Shown: piece after piece, positions 6,874 through 13,428 of the stretch
Layout of the letters: every line of letters starts with the position of its first letter
Numbering within the stretch: the stretch's first letter is position 1
From: Phycisphaerae bacterium
GTDB taxonomy: Bacteria > Planctomycetota > Phycisphaerae > Tepidisphaerales > Tepidisphaeraceae
Reading direction: 5' to 3'
Assembly (NCBI GenBank): GCA_014380825.1
Contig: JACMJD010000748.1
Coordinates: 1 to 16,270 of the forward strand
Length of the DNA stretch: 16,270 nucleotides
Notes under the pieces: generated by a model
Database searches by the model: none
Seen by the model: only the letters and a program-made list of their open reading frames with translations
Told to the model about the DNA's origin: nothing
Made by a program: the position numbers and the translations under genes

Positions 6874-7458
6874 ATGGCGGATACACGGAAAGATCTCGAT
6901 AGAACGAACGACCCCGACCGTAACCCCGATGCAATTACCGGAGCTCCGGGTTCGCACCCGATCGGTACCGGCGTTGGCGCGGCAGCGGGCGGAGCCGCAG
7001 GAGTTGCGGCCGGCGCAGCGGCTGGCGCAGCGATGGGATCTATCGTCCCTGGCCCCGGCACCATTATCGGCGGAGCGGTTGGCGCGGTCGTCGGCGCGGT
7101 GGCTGGCGGACTCGCCGGCAAGGGTGTCGCGGAAGCGATCAACCCGACCGAAGAAGATGAATACTGGAGCAACGAATACCAGAACCGTCCGTACTACCGG
7201 CCGGGTTCAGACTATGACGATTACGCCCCGGCGTACCGTCATGGATACACGGCGGCATCGTCTTCTCAGGGCAAATCCTGGGACGAGATGGAAACCAACC
7301 TCGAGCGCGACTGGGACAACAGCCGCGGCCAGTCGTCGATGGACTGGGATCGAGCCCGTCAACCCGCGCGTGATGCGTGGGATCGAGCCACCCAGCGCAT
7401 CGCCGGCTCGACGCAGGGTCGTGACGACCTGAGCAACCGGGTTGGCAATCGCCCGTAG
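6874..7458 (+). CDS. Glycine-zipper family protein, probably stress-related
   Basis: 194 residues. AAGGAG at 6862-6867, six bases before, fixes the ATG at 6874; the frame is open further upstream but that part reads through the GH18-like gene. The N-terminus is charged (MADTRKDLDRTNDPDRNPDAITG). Residues 31-84 are a Gly/Ala-rich glycine zipper (GTGVGAAAGGAAGVAAG ... GGAVGAVVGAVAGGLAGKGVAE) able to form paired membrane-embedded helices. The C-terminal half is Tyr/Asp/Trp/Arg-rich and hydrophilic, with ...EDEYWSNEYQNRPYYRPGSDYDDYAPAYRHG and two W-D-R motifs. I recognise this as a widespread family of uncharacterised bacterial proteins (GAPGSHPIGTGVGA start). Function is unknown; membrane or stress association is inferred from family habits and the sigma-54 promoter. 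There is no signal peptide. Confidence 0.88.
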   Translation: MADTRKDLDRTNDPDRNPDAITGAPGSHPIGTGVGAAAGGAAGVAAGAAAGAAMGSIVPGPGTIIGGAVGAVVGAVAGGLAGKGVAEAINPTEEDEYWSNEYQNRPYYRPGSDYDDYAPAYRHGYTAASSSQGKSWDEMETNLERDWDNSRGQSSMDWDRARQPARDAWDRATQRIAGSTQGRDDLSNRVGNRP

Positions 7459-7489
7459 TTGGCCTCAGCGTCGTAATTCACTGAAACTC

Positions 7490-7542
7490 GGGGACCGATC
7501 GTCGCTGCTTGTGTGGAGCGTGATCGGTCCCCGTTCTGTTTT
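7490..7542 (+). terminator. Intrinsic terminator after the glycine-zipper gene
   Basis: GGGGACCGATC (7490-7500) pairs perfectly over 11 bp with GATCGGTCCCC (7522-7532). Inside the loop, CGCT (7503-7506) can pair with AGCG (7517-7520). The T-rich tract GTTCTGTTTT follows at 7533-7542. With the sigma-54 promoter it makes the glycine-zipper gene a self-contained single-gene unit. Confidence 0.85.
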
Positions 7543-7609
7543 GGTATTGCTGGCCTGCCGCGGATTCGGAGAGTTTTCCTTCCGGCTCGATTTGTACTAA
7601 AACTTCGGA

Positions 7610-8360
7610 ATGAAGCAGAAAAGGCGTAACGAGATGCGCAGTGGAGTGGTTGGAACCTGCCTGGCCGCGATGCTTGTGGTCGGCGGGCTGTGCGCTGCGC
7701 CGTCGCGCGGGCAGGCGACGAATCCAACCCAACCGACGCTGCCGCCCGCGACCGCGCCGGCGAGCGCACCGGTGGTGCCGGTCGACACGTCCACGCCGCG
7801 CGGAGCGCTCAAGACTTTGCTGACCGCGATTCAGAACGGCGATCCGGACACGATCAAGAAAATTATTTTCACCGCCTCGCCGACCGAAGAAAAAATGCTG
7901 GACGCGATGTCTCATCGCGTGACCGCGGAGAAGAAGTTCAAGGAAGCGGCGACGAAGGCGTTCGGCATTGATGCCGCCAAGGATCTCGTCGGCGACGACG
8001 TTGTCGCAGCTCGATGTTGCCGTCGAAACAATCGACGGAGATTCGGCCGTCGTCATCAGTCAAGATGGTCGCGGCGATCCGTTCAAGCTGAAAAAGGTGA
8101 GCGGCCAATGGCAGATCGCGGCGAGCGATTTCTCGAAAGACGTCGATCCGTCGCGGATTCAGCAGAGCATCGATGACATGAATTTCAGCGCCACGCTGAT
8201 CGAGCAATACGCCGGCGACGTGAACTCCGGGAAATACAAGACCGCCAACGAAGCGAAAGAGCTGATTCAGCTGCAAATGCGGGCCGCGATCGAAGCCTAC
8301 GCCAACAGCCGCGGCGCCGCGACGCTGCCCAGCACCGCGCCGTCGAGCGGGCCGGGATAG
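7610..8360 (+). pseudogene. Frameshifted secreted protein (NTF2/DUF4878-like shape)
   Basis: The first part reads from ATG 7610 (or ATG 7634). It has a signal peptide MRSGVVGTCLAAMLVVGGLCAAPSRGQA, a Pro/Ala/Thr linker, then TPRGALKTLLTAIQNGDPDTIKKI...FGIDAAKDLVGDD. Near 7990-8009 the meaningful reading moves forward by one base. It continues as SQLDVAVETIDGDSAVVISQDG...FKLKKVSGQWQIAASDF to a TAG at 8358-8360. The unshifted frame instead turns Arg/Cys-rich (RCCRRNNRRRFGRRH) and ends at 8176. Joined, the product would be about 240-250 residues. Its pattern of a short helix pair, then 'VSGQWQIAASDF', recalls small NTF2-like secreted proteins; this is a loose resemblance. It could be a pseudogene or a sequencing or assembly error; programmed shifting looks unlikely because no slippery heptamer stands out. 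Confidence 0.75.
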
Positions 8361-8372
8361 CCCGCTGCGCGG

Positions 8373-8482
8373 AATGACCAATGACCAAATCACAATGACC
8401 AATCAATGTTCAATGACCAAATCCCAATTGGTCATTCGTCATTGAGACTTGGTCATTGATTGGTCATTGCTCCTTGGTCATT
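8373..8482. repeat. Mirror-arranged AATGACCAA / TTGGTCATT repeat array
   Basis: Units AATGACCAA at 8373, (A)ATGACCAA at 8381, then 8394 and 8412, followed by the inverse TTGGTCATT at 8428, 8449, 8460 and 8474. That is four units in one direction then four in the other, with the axis near 8424, so the whole can fold as a long hairpin. It fills the space between two convergent genes (ends 8360 and 8485) and could act as a two-way terminator. The unit spacing is irregular and there are no spacers, so it is not a CRISPR array. Confidence 0.85.
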
Positions 8483-8484
8483 GT

Positions 8485-8979
8485 TCATTTCTTCGGCCCG
8501 TCCTTCTTCTTCAAATGGTAGTGTCCCTTCTCGCAACTGATCACGAACCGTTCCACGCACGCCTTTAGATCTTCCCAGCGTTGGCGGATTTCGTCGGCTT
8601 CGTTGGGGTCGACGTACGGGTCGTCATCGACGGCGGTCGTCACGGCGTCGAGCAGCTCGCTGAATTCCTTCACCATGCCGCGCGTCTCGGTGTAGATCTG
8701 TTCGTCGATCGACTTTCGCAGTTCCGGCACCGGATTGGCGACGAAGAACCCGCCAGCCTCATTGCACAGCCAGCGGATGAGCTTGATGTCTTTGGTCAGC
8801 AGATACATCTCGCGGACGCGATCGAGTGGATTCTTCGCGCCGGACTGATCCGGATCCTCACTATCCGCCGACGGCTCGCACCATTTGTAAACCAGCGCCG
8901 GCGACACCTTCAGTGCAGCAGCCACAGCTTTCACACCCGGTTCATCGACGGCCGCGCGGATGACTTCGAAGGATTTCAT
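8485..8979 (-). CDS. Small HTH regulator, phage CII/CP76-like
   Basis: 164 residues from the ATG at 8979. Residues 16-34 (VKAVAAALKVSPALVYKWC) form a helix-turn-helix. A charged linker follows, then NPLDRVREMYLLTKDIKLIRWLCNEAGGFFVANP (50-83), which resembles the second part of phage CII-like regulators (Phage_CP76 type). In that family a 'tgD..iv.WL...GG' region follows the DNA-binding part. The C-terminal half (about 88-150) is predicted helical and acidic and probably mediates multimerisation; the tail HYHLKKKDGPKK is basic. Stand-alone members occur outside prophages and nothing else phage-like is nearby. The gene has no Shine-Dalgarno; the bases before the ATG read TCTTCCTCCT. Target genes are unknown. 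The small lipoprotein gene lies upstream on the same strand, 61 nt away. Confidence 0.75.
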   Translation of the reverse strand: MKSFEVIRAAVDEPGVKAVAAALKVSPALVYKWCEPSADSEDPDQSGAKNPLDRVREMYLLTKDIKLIRWLCNEAGGFFVANPVPELRKSIDEQIYTETRGMVKEFSELLDAVTTAVDDDPYVDPNEADEIRQRWEDLKACVERFVISCEKGHYHLKKKDGPKK

Positions 8980-8995
8980 AGGAGGAAGATATTAA

Positions 8996-9019
8996 CCACG
9001 AAGCCACGAAGACACGAAG
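8996..9019. repeat. Three tandem 8-bp units (CCACGAAG)
   Basis: CCACGAAG at 8996-9003 and 9004-9011, then ACACGAAG at 9012-9019, preceded by TTAA. It lies in the 61-nt gap between the lipoprotein and HTH genes. From memory, similar CACGAAG-type tracts are dispersed between genes in planctomycetes and other environmental bacteria; not verified here. Confidence 0.75.
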
Positions 9020-9040
9020 CGTGCAGCGTAACGCCGATGT

Positions 9041-9454
9041 TTATTGCCCCAAGAGCGTCAGATTGCGATTGTCCTGCGGGATAAACGTAAACGATTGAAT
9101 CGGCTCCTGGCCGCGGAACGTATCGACGCGCACGCGCAGGCGATCCGTTGATGCGCTCAGCGTCTGCACCCGCGCGTCATCCACCGCGCGCTGGCCGGTG
9201 ACGCTGAACGTGAGATTGCGATCGGCGAGGTATTCGTTCAATCGTCGGATGGCGGCGGCTTCTTCGATGCGATCGCGAGCGTTCTGGATGTCCAGCGCGT
9301 AATCGCGAATGCGCTCGGCCTCGCTTCGCACGCGCGTTTCGCTGGGCGCGACATTCTCCCTCGCCCGCGGCGCCGGACGCGTGTCGACCGACGCCTGACA
9401 TCCGACGATTCCCAGCAACGCGATCCAGCCGATTCGCAGCATCTGTTGTGACAT
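9041..9454 (-). CDS. Small lipoprotein of unknown function
   Basis: 137 residues from the ATG at 9454. Residues 1-19 are a signal peptide (MSQQMLRIGWIALLGIVGC) with lipobox IVGC, so Cys19 should be lipidated. A Pro/Arg linker follows (about 20-40), then a charged helical stretch RVRSEAERIRDYALDIQNARDRIEEAAAIRRL (about 41-72), and a likely beta-rich end (RLRVRVDTFRGQEPIQSFTFIP). The N-terminal helix rich in Glu and Arg suggests a coiled-coil. I do not recognise the family. The gene is divergent from rsmA, 23 nt from its proposed GTG start, so the two promoters must overlap each other's coding regions or be very compact. Confidence 0.75.
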   Translation of the reverse strand: MSQQMLRIGWIALLGIVGCQASVDTRPAPRARENVAPSETRVRSEAERIRDYALDIQNARDRIEEAAAIRRLNEYLADRNLTFSVTGQRAVDDARVQTLSASTDRLRVRVDTFRGQEPIQSFTFIPQDNRNLTLLGQ

Positions 9455-9477
9455 GCCCGCGATGTTACACTTGCCCC

Positions 9478-10332
9478 GTGGCTCAGACGAAGACCGAAAT
9501 TCAAGCCCTGCTCGATTCCATCGGCACCGGCCCGCGGCATCGCTTCGGGCAGAATTTCATGATCGACCAGAATCTCGTGCGGCTGGTGGCCGATTCTGCG
9601 GGGATTACGAAGGACGATACGGTGATCGAAGTTGGACCGGGAACCGGGACGCTCACGGAAGAATTGCTCGAGCGCGCCGGACGAGTGATCGCGGTCGAAA
9701 TCGATCGCGATCTGTCGCGGCTTCTGCGCGATCGATTCGGATCGAACGAGCGATTTGAATTGATCGAGGGAGACGCACTCGTGGGGAAGCATGAGTTGAA
9801 TCCTGAAATCGGGAACGCCTGCCGCGGCAGGCCCGCCGAGGCGCGCGGAAGCGTGAAATTGGTTGCGAATCTTCCGTACAACATCGCGTCCCCGCTGGTG
9901 ATCGAGATGCTGATCGCGGGTGTCGATCTGCTCGCGTTCACGGTGCAAAAAGAAGTCGCGGATCGCTTGCGCGCGAAAGAAAACGACGACGCCTACGGAC
10001 CGCTCTCCGTGATGGCTTCGATGCTCGCGAAAGTCGAAGTCCTCCGCACGCTCCCACCCCAGGCGTTCTGGCCTCCTCCGAAAATCGAATCGGCGCTGGT
10101 GCGGATGACGCGGGATGATCGCCTGGGCGACGATGCGAACGCGTTCTCAACATTCGAGCATCAGGTCTTTTCGTTCCGTCGCAAGACCCTGCGCCGCGCG
10201 CTCGCGAATGCGGGATACGACGAAACTGGAGTGGAGGCAATCACCGCGTTGCAACTGGATCCGCAATGTCGCCCGGAGAACGTGTCGCCGGCCCAGCTTC
10301 ACGCGCTGTTCGCGAAACTGCATCCGCGCTGA
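9478..10332 (+). CDS. rsmA: 16S rRNA (adenine-N6,N6)-dimethyltransferase RsmA/KsgA
   Basis: 284 residues from GTG 9478; the frame continues to a GTG at 9448, but those codons (TCPRCYTCP) do not fit the family start. The enzyme dimethylates the two adjacent adenines in the 3'-terminal hairpin of 16S rRNA, using S-adenosylmethionine. Visible are RFGQNFMIDQN (22-32), the SAM-binding motif VIEVGPGTGTLTEELL (49-64), the acidic EID (74-76), EGDAL (97-101), and the catalytic NLPY (131-134). FTVQKEVADRL (154-164) and WPPPKIESALVRM (198-210) also match. Between EGDAL and NLPY lies an extra stretch (about 105-125) containing ACRGRP, encoded by a 16-bp palindrome. The 3' end overlaps the convergent DUF4149-like gene by 92 nt. 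Confidence 0.95.
   Translation: MAQTKTEIQALLDSIGTGPRHRFGQNFMIDQNLVRLVADSAGITKDDTVIEVGPGTGTLTEELLERAGRVIAVEIDRDLSRLLRDRFGSNERFELIEGDALVGKHELNPEIGNACRGRPAEARGSVKLVANLPYNIASPLVIEMLIAGVDLLAFTVQKEVADRLRAKENDDAYGPLSVMASMLAKVEVLRTLPPQAFWPPPKIESALVRMTRDDRLGDDANAFSTFEHQVFSFRRKTLRRALANAGYDETGVEAITALQLDPQCRPENVSPAQLHALFAKLHPR
9817..9832. repeat. 16-bp perfect palindrome inside rsmA
   Basis: GCCTGCCGCGGCAGGC reads the same on both strands. It begins exactly on codon 114 and encodes ACRGR plus part of a Pro codon, in a loop where the family is normally shorter. It looks like a small palindromic element tolerated in frame. Confidence 0.7.
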
Positions 10333-10765
10333 TCGCCAGCGGAATCATCATCGCCGCCAATAGCAACGCGATCGTTTGCGATGTGTAGAAGATCATGCTC
10401 ATCCCGTGCAGCGTCTTAAACCGCGGCGAATCGCCCGACTGCCCGCCGATGCGGATCGCCTCCATCTCCGGAATCATCGAAAACATCACGTACGCCGCGA
10501 GCGCCAGGCTTATGATGAACAGTACGATGATTGTGCTGATCCAGCGCGAGCGAACCATCGATCGCCAGAAGAACAGCGCGATCAGTCCGATCATTCCCAG
10601 GAAAAGCTGATACGTCGCGAAAGAGTTGAACAGCGTCGGCGCCGCGGAGATCGCCAGCGTGCGGTCTTCCCGAAACAATGCCCCGACGAACAGAAACAGC
10701 GCTACTAATCCCCCCAACCAGAGGGCGAGCGCGACTGACGCCGCGATTTGTAGGAGACGATTCAA
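10241..10765 (-). CDS. DUF4149 (TMEM205-like) integral membrane protein
   Basis: 174 residues. The start is a TTG at 10765, only 5 nt after the gdhA stop, so it probably depends on translation of gdhA; no internal ATG gives a complete protein. Four hydrophobic segments are visible: about 6-29 (IAASVALALWLGGLVALFLFVGAL), 52-67 (YQLFLGMIGLIALFFW), 76-97 (ISTIIVLFIISLALAAYVMFSM) and 122-146 (SMIFYTSQTIALLLAAMMIPLAI). The first, with ALWLGGLVALF, and the overall four-helix layout fit DUF4149 proteins, whose function is unknown. A loop with Arg/Glu/Gly (EMEAIRIGGQSGDSPRFKTLH) separates helices 3 and 4. The last 30 or so residues are encoded opposite the end of rsmA, a convergent overlap of 92 nt. 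Confidence 0.75.
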   Translation of the reverse strand: MNRLLQIAASVALALWLGGLVALFLFVGALFREDRTLAISAAPTLFNSFATYQLFLGMIGLIALFFWRSMVRSRWISTIIVLFIISLALAAYVMFSMIPEMEAIRIGGQSGDSPRFKTLHGMSMIFYTSQTIALLLAAMMIPLAISADAVSRTAREAGPATRSPGDIADPVATR

Positions 10766-10770
10766 ATTCG

Positions 10771-12057
10771 TCAGGGGAACAATCCCTTCAGCTTATATGC
10801 TTCCACCACGCGTCCTATAGCGATGCTGTACGCGGCCGCGCGGTAGTCGCAGTCGGCTGAATCCGCTTTGGCGTTCACTTCGTCGAACGCGCGTTCCATG
10901 ATTTTTTGCAGCTCGTCGTCGACTTCCTTTTTCGTCCAGAAGAAATTCTGCAGGCCCTGCACCCATTCGAAGTAGCTGACGGTCACGCCGCCTGCGTTGG
11001 CGAGAATGTCCGGCAAAACCGTCACGCCGTTTTCGCGGAGGATCGCGTCGGCATCCGGTGTCGTCGGTCCGTTGGCGCCTTCGACGACGACACGCGCCTT
11101 AATCTGCGGCGCGACGTCGGAGTCGATCGTGTTTTCCATCGCGGCGGGGATCAGCACGTCGCAGTCGATCGTGAGCAGCTCGTCGTTGCCGATCACGTCG
11201 CCGCCTTTGAAGCCGGTAAGCTGCGCGTTTTCTTTGTAGTACGCCCCGGCGGCTTCGACGTCGATGCCGTTCTTGTTGTAGACGCCGCCGTACTTGTCGG
11301 AGATGGCGACGATCTTCGCCCCGCGTTCGGCCAGCAGGCGGGCGCTGTGATATCCGACGTTGCCGAATCCCTGGATCGCAATGCGCACGTCGGGCAGATT
11401 CTTGTTCTTGGTCGCCAGGAATTTGCGGAGCGTGTACATCACGCCGCGGCCGGTTGCTTCTTCGCGACCGACGCTGCCGCCGATGCTCACAGGCTTGCCG
11501 GTGACGACGCCCAGTTCCTGATGGCCGACCATCATGCTGTAGGTGTCGAGCAGCCACGCCATGACTTGCGCATCGGTTCCGGCATCGGGCGCGGGGATAT
11601 CCAGGTTCGGGCCGATCACGCACATGATTTCGCTGGTGAATCGGCGGGTGAGACGTTCCTTTTCGCCCATGGAAAGCTTCTTGGGTTCGCAAACCACGCC
11701 GCCCTTGGCGCCGCCGAACGGGAGGTCGACCAGGGCGTTCTTCCATGTCTGAAGCATCGCCAGCGCCATCACTTCATCCTGGTTGACGGAGCTGTCGTAT
11801 CGCAGTCCGCCCTTGAACGGTCCGCGGGCGTTGCTGTGCTGGGCGCGGAAACCGGTGAACACCTGGATCCGCCCGTCGTCCATTCGCACCGGGCACGAGA
11901 CCGTCAGCACGCGCTTGGGTGTGGAAAGCGCCTGAAACCACACCGGGTCCAGGCCCATCATCTGGTAAACGCGGTCGAAATAAGTGTGAACGTTTGCCCA
12001 GAACGGCGAATGATGGTCGGAACGCGGGGCCAGGCGGTCGGTTACTTTGAGCGTCAT
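10771..12057 (-). CDS. gdhA: Glutamate dehydrogenase (Glu/Leu/Phe/Val family)
   Basis: 428 residues from the ATG at 12057. GAGAGAGGG lies about 10 nt upstream, and MTLKVTDRLAP fits the family start; the frame runs 28 codons further upstream but without family sequence. It interconverts glutamate and 2-oxoglutarate plus ammonia, linking nitrogen and carbon metabolism in the cytoplasm. Seen are GPFKGGLRY (79-87, substrate Lys82), LPFGGAKGGV (112-121, Lys118), PAPDAGT with the likely catalytic Asp158, and a Rossmann fold with GFGNVG (230-235). An acidic Asp254 closes the second strand (AISD), which favours NAD over NADP, though this is not decisive. EGANGPTTPDAD (327-338) and ILANAGGVTVSYFEWVQ are also typical. 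The length is normal for the hexameric class. The DUF4149-like gene follows 5 nt after the stop, so the two form an operon. Confidence 0.93.
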   Translation of the reverse strand: MTLKVTDRLAPRSDHHSPFWANVHTYFDRVYQMMGLDPVWFQALSTPKRVLTVSCPVRMDDGRIQVFTGFRAQHSNARGPFKGGLRYDSSVNQDEVMALAMLQTWKNALVDLPFGGAKGGVVCEPKKLSMGEKERLTRRFTSEIMCVIGPNLDIPAPDAGTDAQVMAWLLDTYSMMVGHQELGVVTGKPVSIGGSVGREEATGRGVMYTLRKFLATKNKNLPDVRIAIQGFGNVGYHSARLLAERGAKIVAISDKYGGVYNKNGIDVEAAGAYYKENAQLTGFKGGDVIGNDELLTIDCDVLIPAAMENTIDSDVAPQIKARVVVEGANGPTTPDADAILRENGVTVLPDILANAGGVTVSYFEWVQGLQNFFWTKKEVDDELQKIMERAFDEVNAKADSADCDYRAAAYSIAIGRVVEAYKLKGLFP

Positions 12058-12558
12058 AGAGCGCGTACCCTCTCTCGTGTGGTTGGTTGGTGGGCATATC
12101 TGAAATCGAATGGGGGAGAAATGCAATACCGCGCGAAGCAACCGCGATTGGGACGCAAGCGATGGGTTTTAGCGGAGTTGTGAACGGCTGAATTTTTGGC
12201 TTTCTGAACGGAGGCGAAAGCCCACCCGGCGCGGGTACGCTCCGGGATGGGCGTGGAGAGCGGGCGCGGCGCAGCGCCTTTTCAACACGCCCGATCCGCG
12301 TCGGAATGAGCGGCTGCGATTGACTTCTAAGGTCGCAACACGCAACACGTGGCCCGGCCACGGGTTGGGCGGTTCGGGATCACCGAATGAATCGACTGCG
12401 GATTTCGGCCGCTTTTACTGATGTTTTGGGATAAAATGCTCGTGCCGCCACGCGGTCTGCGCGTGCTCGCGGCTTGCTCGTCAGTTTCCTACGACGGGCG
12501 ATTCTCCCAGCGGTTTTCATTGCTCCTCACATCTCTTTCTCCCAAACGGAGGCTCGTC
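12058..12558. other. Divergent intergenic region between gdhA and the MSTGPR-family gene, with two hairpins
   Basis: About 500 bp with no gene I can support. It must hold the promoters of both flanking genes, but no convincing -35/-10 pair or operator was found. Seen are an inverted repeat GCCCACCCGG (12220-12229) / CCGGGATGGGC (12242-12252) with one bulged base, and a palindrome CGTGGCCCGGCCACG at 12348-12362. An in-frame ATG at 12421 would extend the right-hand gene, but the good ribosome site at 12548-12552 argues for the start at 12559. Confidence 0.6.
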
Positions 12559-13428
12559 ATGACCGTCACACCGAAGAAGCTCGCCGCCAATCGCGCCAAC
12601 GCGAAAATGTCCACCGGGCCACGCTCGCCTGCGGGCAAACGTCGCTCGGCGATGAACGGCGTTACGCATGGGATGTTTTGCCGTGAGATCGTCTTGCCGG
12701 GCGAAGATGCACGTGAGTTCGAGCAATTTCGCTCGGCCGTGCTGAAGAAATTATCGCCGCAAGATGTGGTTGAACTGATGATCTGCGATCGGATCGTCAC
12801 AGCGCAGTGGAAGCTGCGGCGGCTCAACGCGCGGGAAGCGAAGGCGCATCTCGTGAGGTCTTCGCTGCCGATCGATCGCGCGCGCCGAGCGATCCAGCGC
12901 GATCGTGACCAGCGCGAGTTCACCGAGCTGCGTTGGGGCCGAGCATTCGTGCCGACCGCCGACGACAAGCGGACGGATCGCGTGTTCGCCCAATATGAGC
13001 AAGCCGGGGCCGCAAACGCGTTGCAACGACACGCGCCCAGCGAGATGCCGGAGGAGGAAGCCCACGAGGGGAAGGATTCCGACGAACAGATCGATCGCTG
13101 GTCGCGCATCGAGCAACGCCTCGAATTATCAATCCACCGCAGCCTGCGGATGCTGGAGCGGATGCGTAAGCAAAGCCAAAGCGACCAGCAGAGCGAGCCG
13201 GCGCAATGTCCGTTCCTGCCGGAAGTTGCGGATGACGCGGTCGAGGAATCGAACGCTGAAGAGGATCAAATCGGGCAGTCCGAAGCCAAAGAAAGTGACC
13301 AAGCCGAACCCACCAGCAATAACCAAGAACCAATCACCAATAACCAACAAGAGGAGGAAGAGAAGGAGGATGACGACGACGTCTGTACTACCGCGACTGA
13401 CGTCGAATCGTCATATCGAAGTTCTTGA
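12559..13428 (+). CDS. Uncharacterised 'MSTGPR..GK...N..THG' family protein with repeat-like C-terminal tail
   Basis: 289 residues. GGAGG at 12548-12552, six bases upstream, fixes the ATG at 12559. The N-terminus KKLAANRANAKMSTGPRSPAGKRRSAMNGVTHGMF is the hallmark of a common family in planctomycetes and acidobacteria (N-x-STGPR-x-P-x-GK-x-x-S-x-x-N-x-x-x-HG) of unknown function. Residues about 50-160 are Arg/Glu-rich and helical (EDAREFEQFRSAVLKKL..., DRIVTAQWKLRRLNAREAKA). After an amphipathic helix near 175-210 the chain becomes acidic and low-complexity. The tail SNNQEPITNNQQEEEEKEDDDD is encoded partly by AATAACCAA-type repeats at 13316-13351. The last 41 nt overlap the end of the ABC permease gene on the other strand, so the C-terminus may be a recent extension past a lost stop. 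Confidence 0.72.
   Translation: MTVTPKKLAANRANAKMSTGPRSPAGKRRSAMNGVTHGMFCREIVLPGEDAREFEQFRSAVLKKLSPQDVVELMICDRIVTAQWKLRRLNAREAKAHLVRSSLPIDRARRAIQRDRDQREFTELRWGRAFVPTADDKRTDRVFAQYEQAGAANALQRHAPSEMPEEEAHEGKDSDEQIDRWSRIEQRLELSIHRSLRMLERMRKQSQSDQQSEPAQCPFLPEVADDAVEESNAEEDQIGQSEAKESDQAEPTSNNQEPITNNQQEEEEKEDDDDVCTTATDVESSYRSS
13316..13351. repeat. AATAACCAA / CCAATCACC repeat inside a coding region
   Basis: AATAACCAA occurs at 13318-13326 and again near 13339-13347, with AACCAATCACC between. It is read as NNQEPITNNQ in the MSTGPR-family gene. From memory, such ACCAATAACCAA tracts are usually intergenic; not verified here. Confidence 0.65.

Noticed and set aside
7985..8015. Programmed ribosomal frameshift
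   Set aside because: No clear slippery heptamer or following pseudoknot was recognised; mutation or sequencing error is simpler.
8485..8979. Prophage remnant based on the CII-like regulator
   Set aside because: No integrase, structural phage genes or attachment repeats around it; stand-alone members of this kind exist.
8980..8992. TCCTCCT before the HTH gene start as a regulatory signal
   Set aside because: It equals the anti-Shine-Dalgarno sequence rather than a binding site for it; probably chance.
8373..9019. Possible CRISPR array from the short repeats
   Set aside because: Units are only 8-9 bp, spacing is irregular or absent, orientation flips in the middle, and no cas genes are near.
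10906..12183. 425-codon plus-strand frame opposite gdhA
   Set aside because: Exact antisense of a clear glutamate dehydrogenase; rich in His/Asp/Val/Arg without motifs.
12421..12558. 46-codon upstream extension of the MSTGPR-family gene
   Set aside because: No ribosome site before 12421 and no family similarity; GGAGG at 12548-12552 supports 12559.
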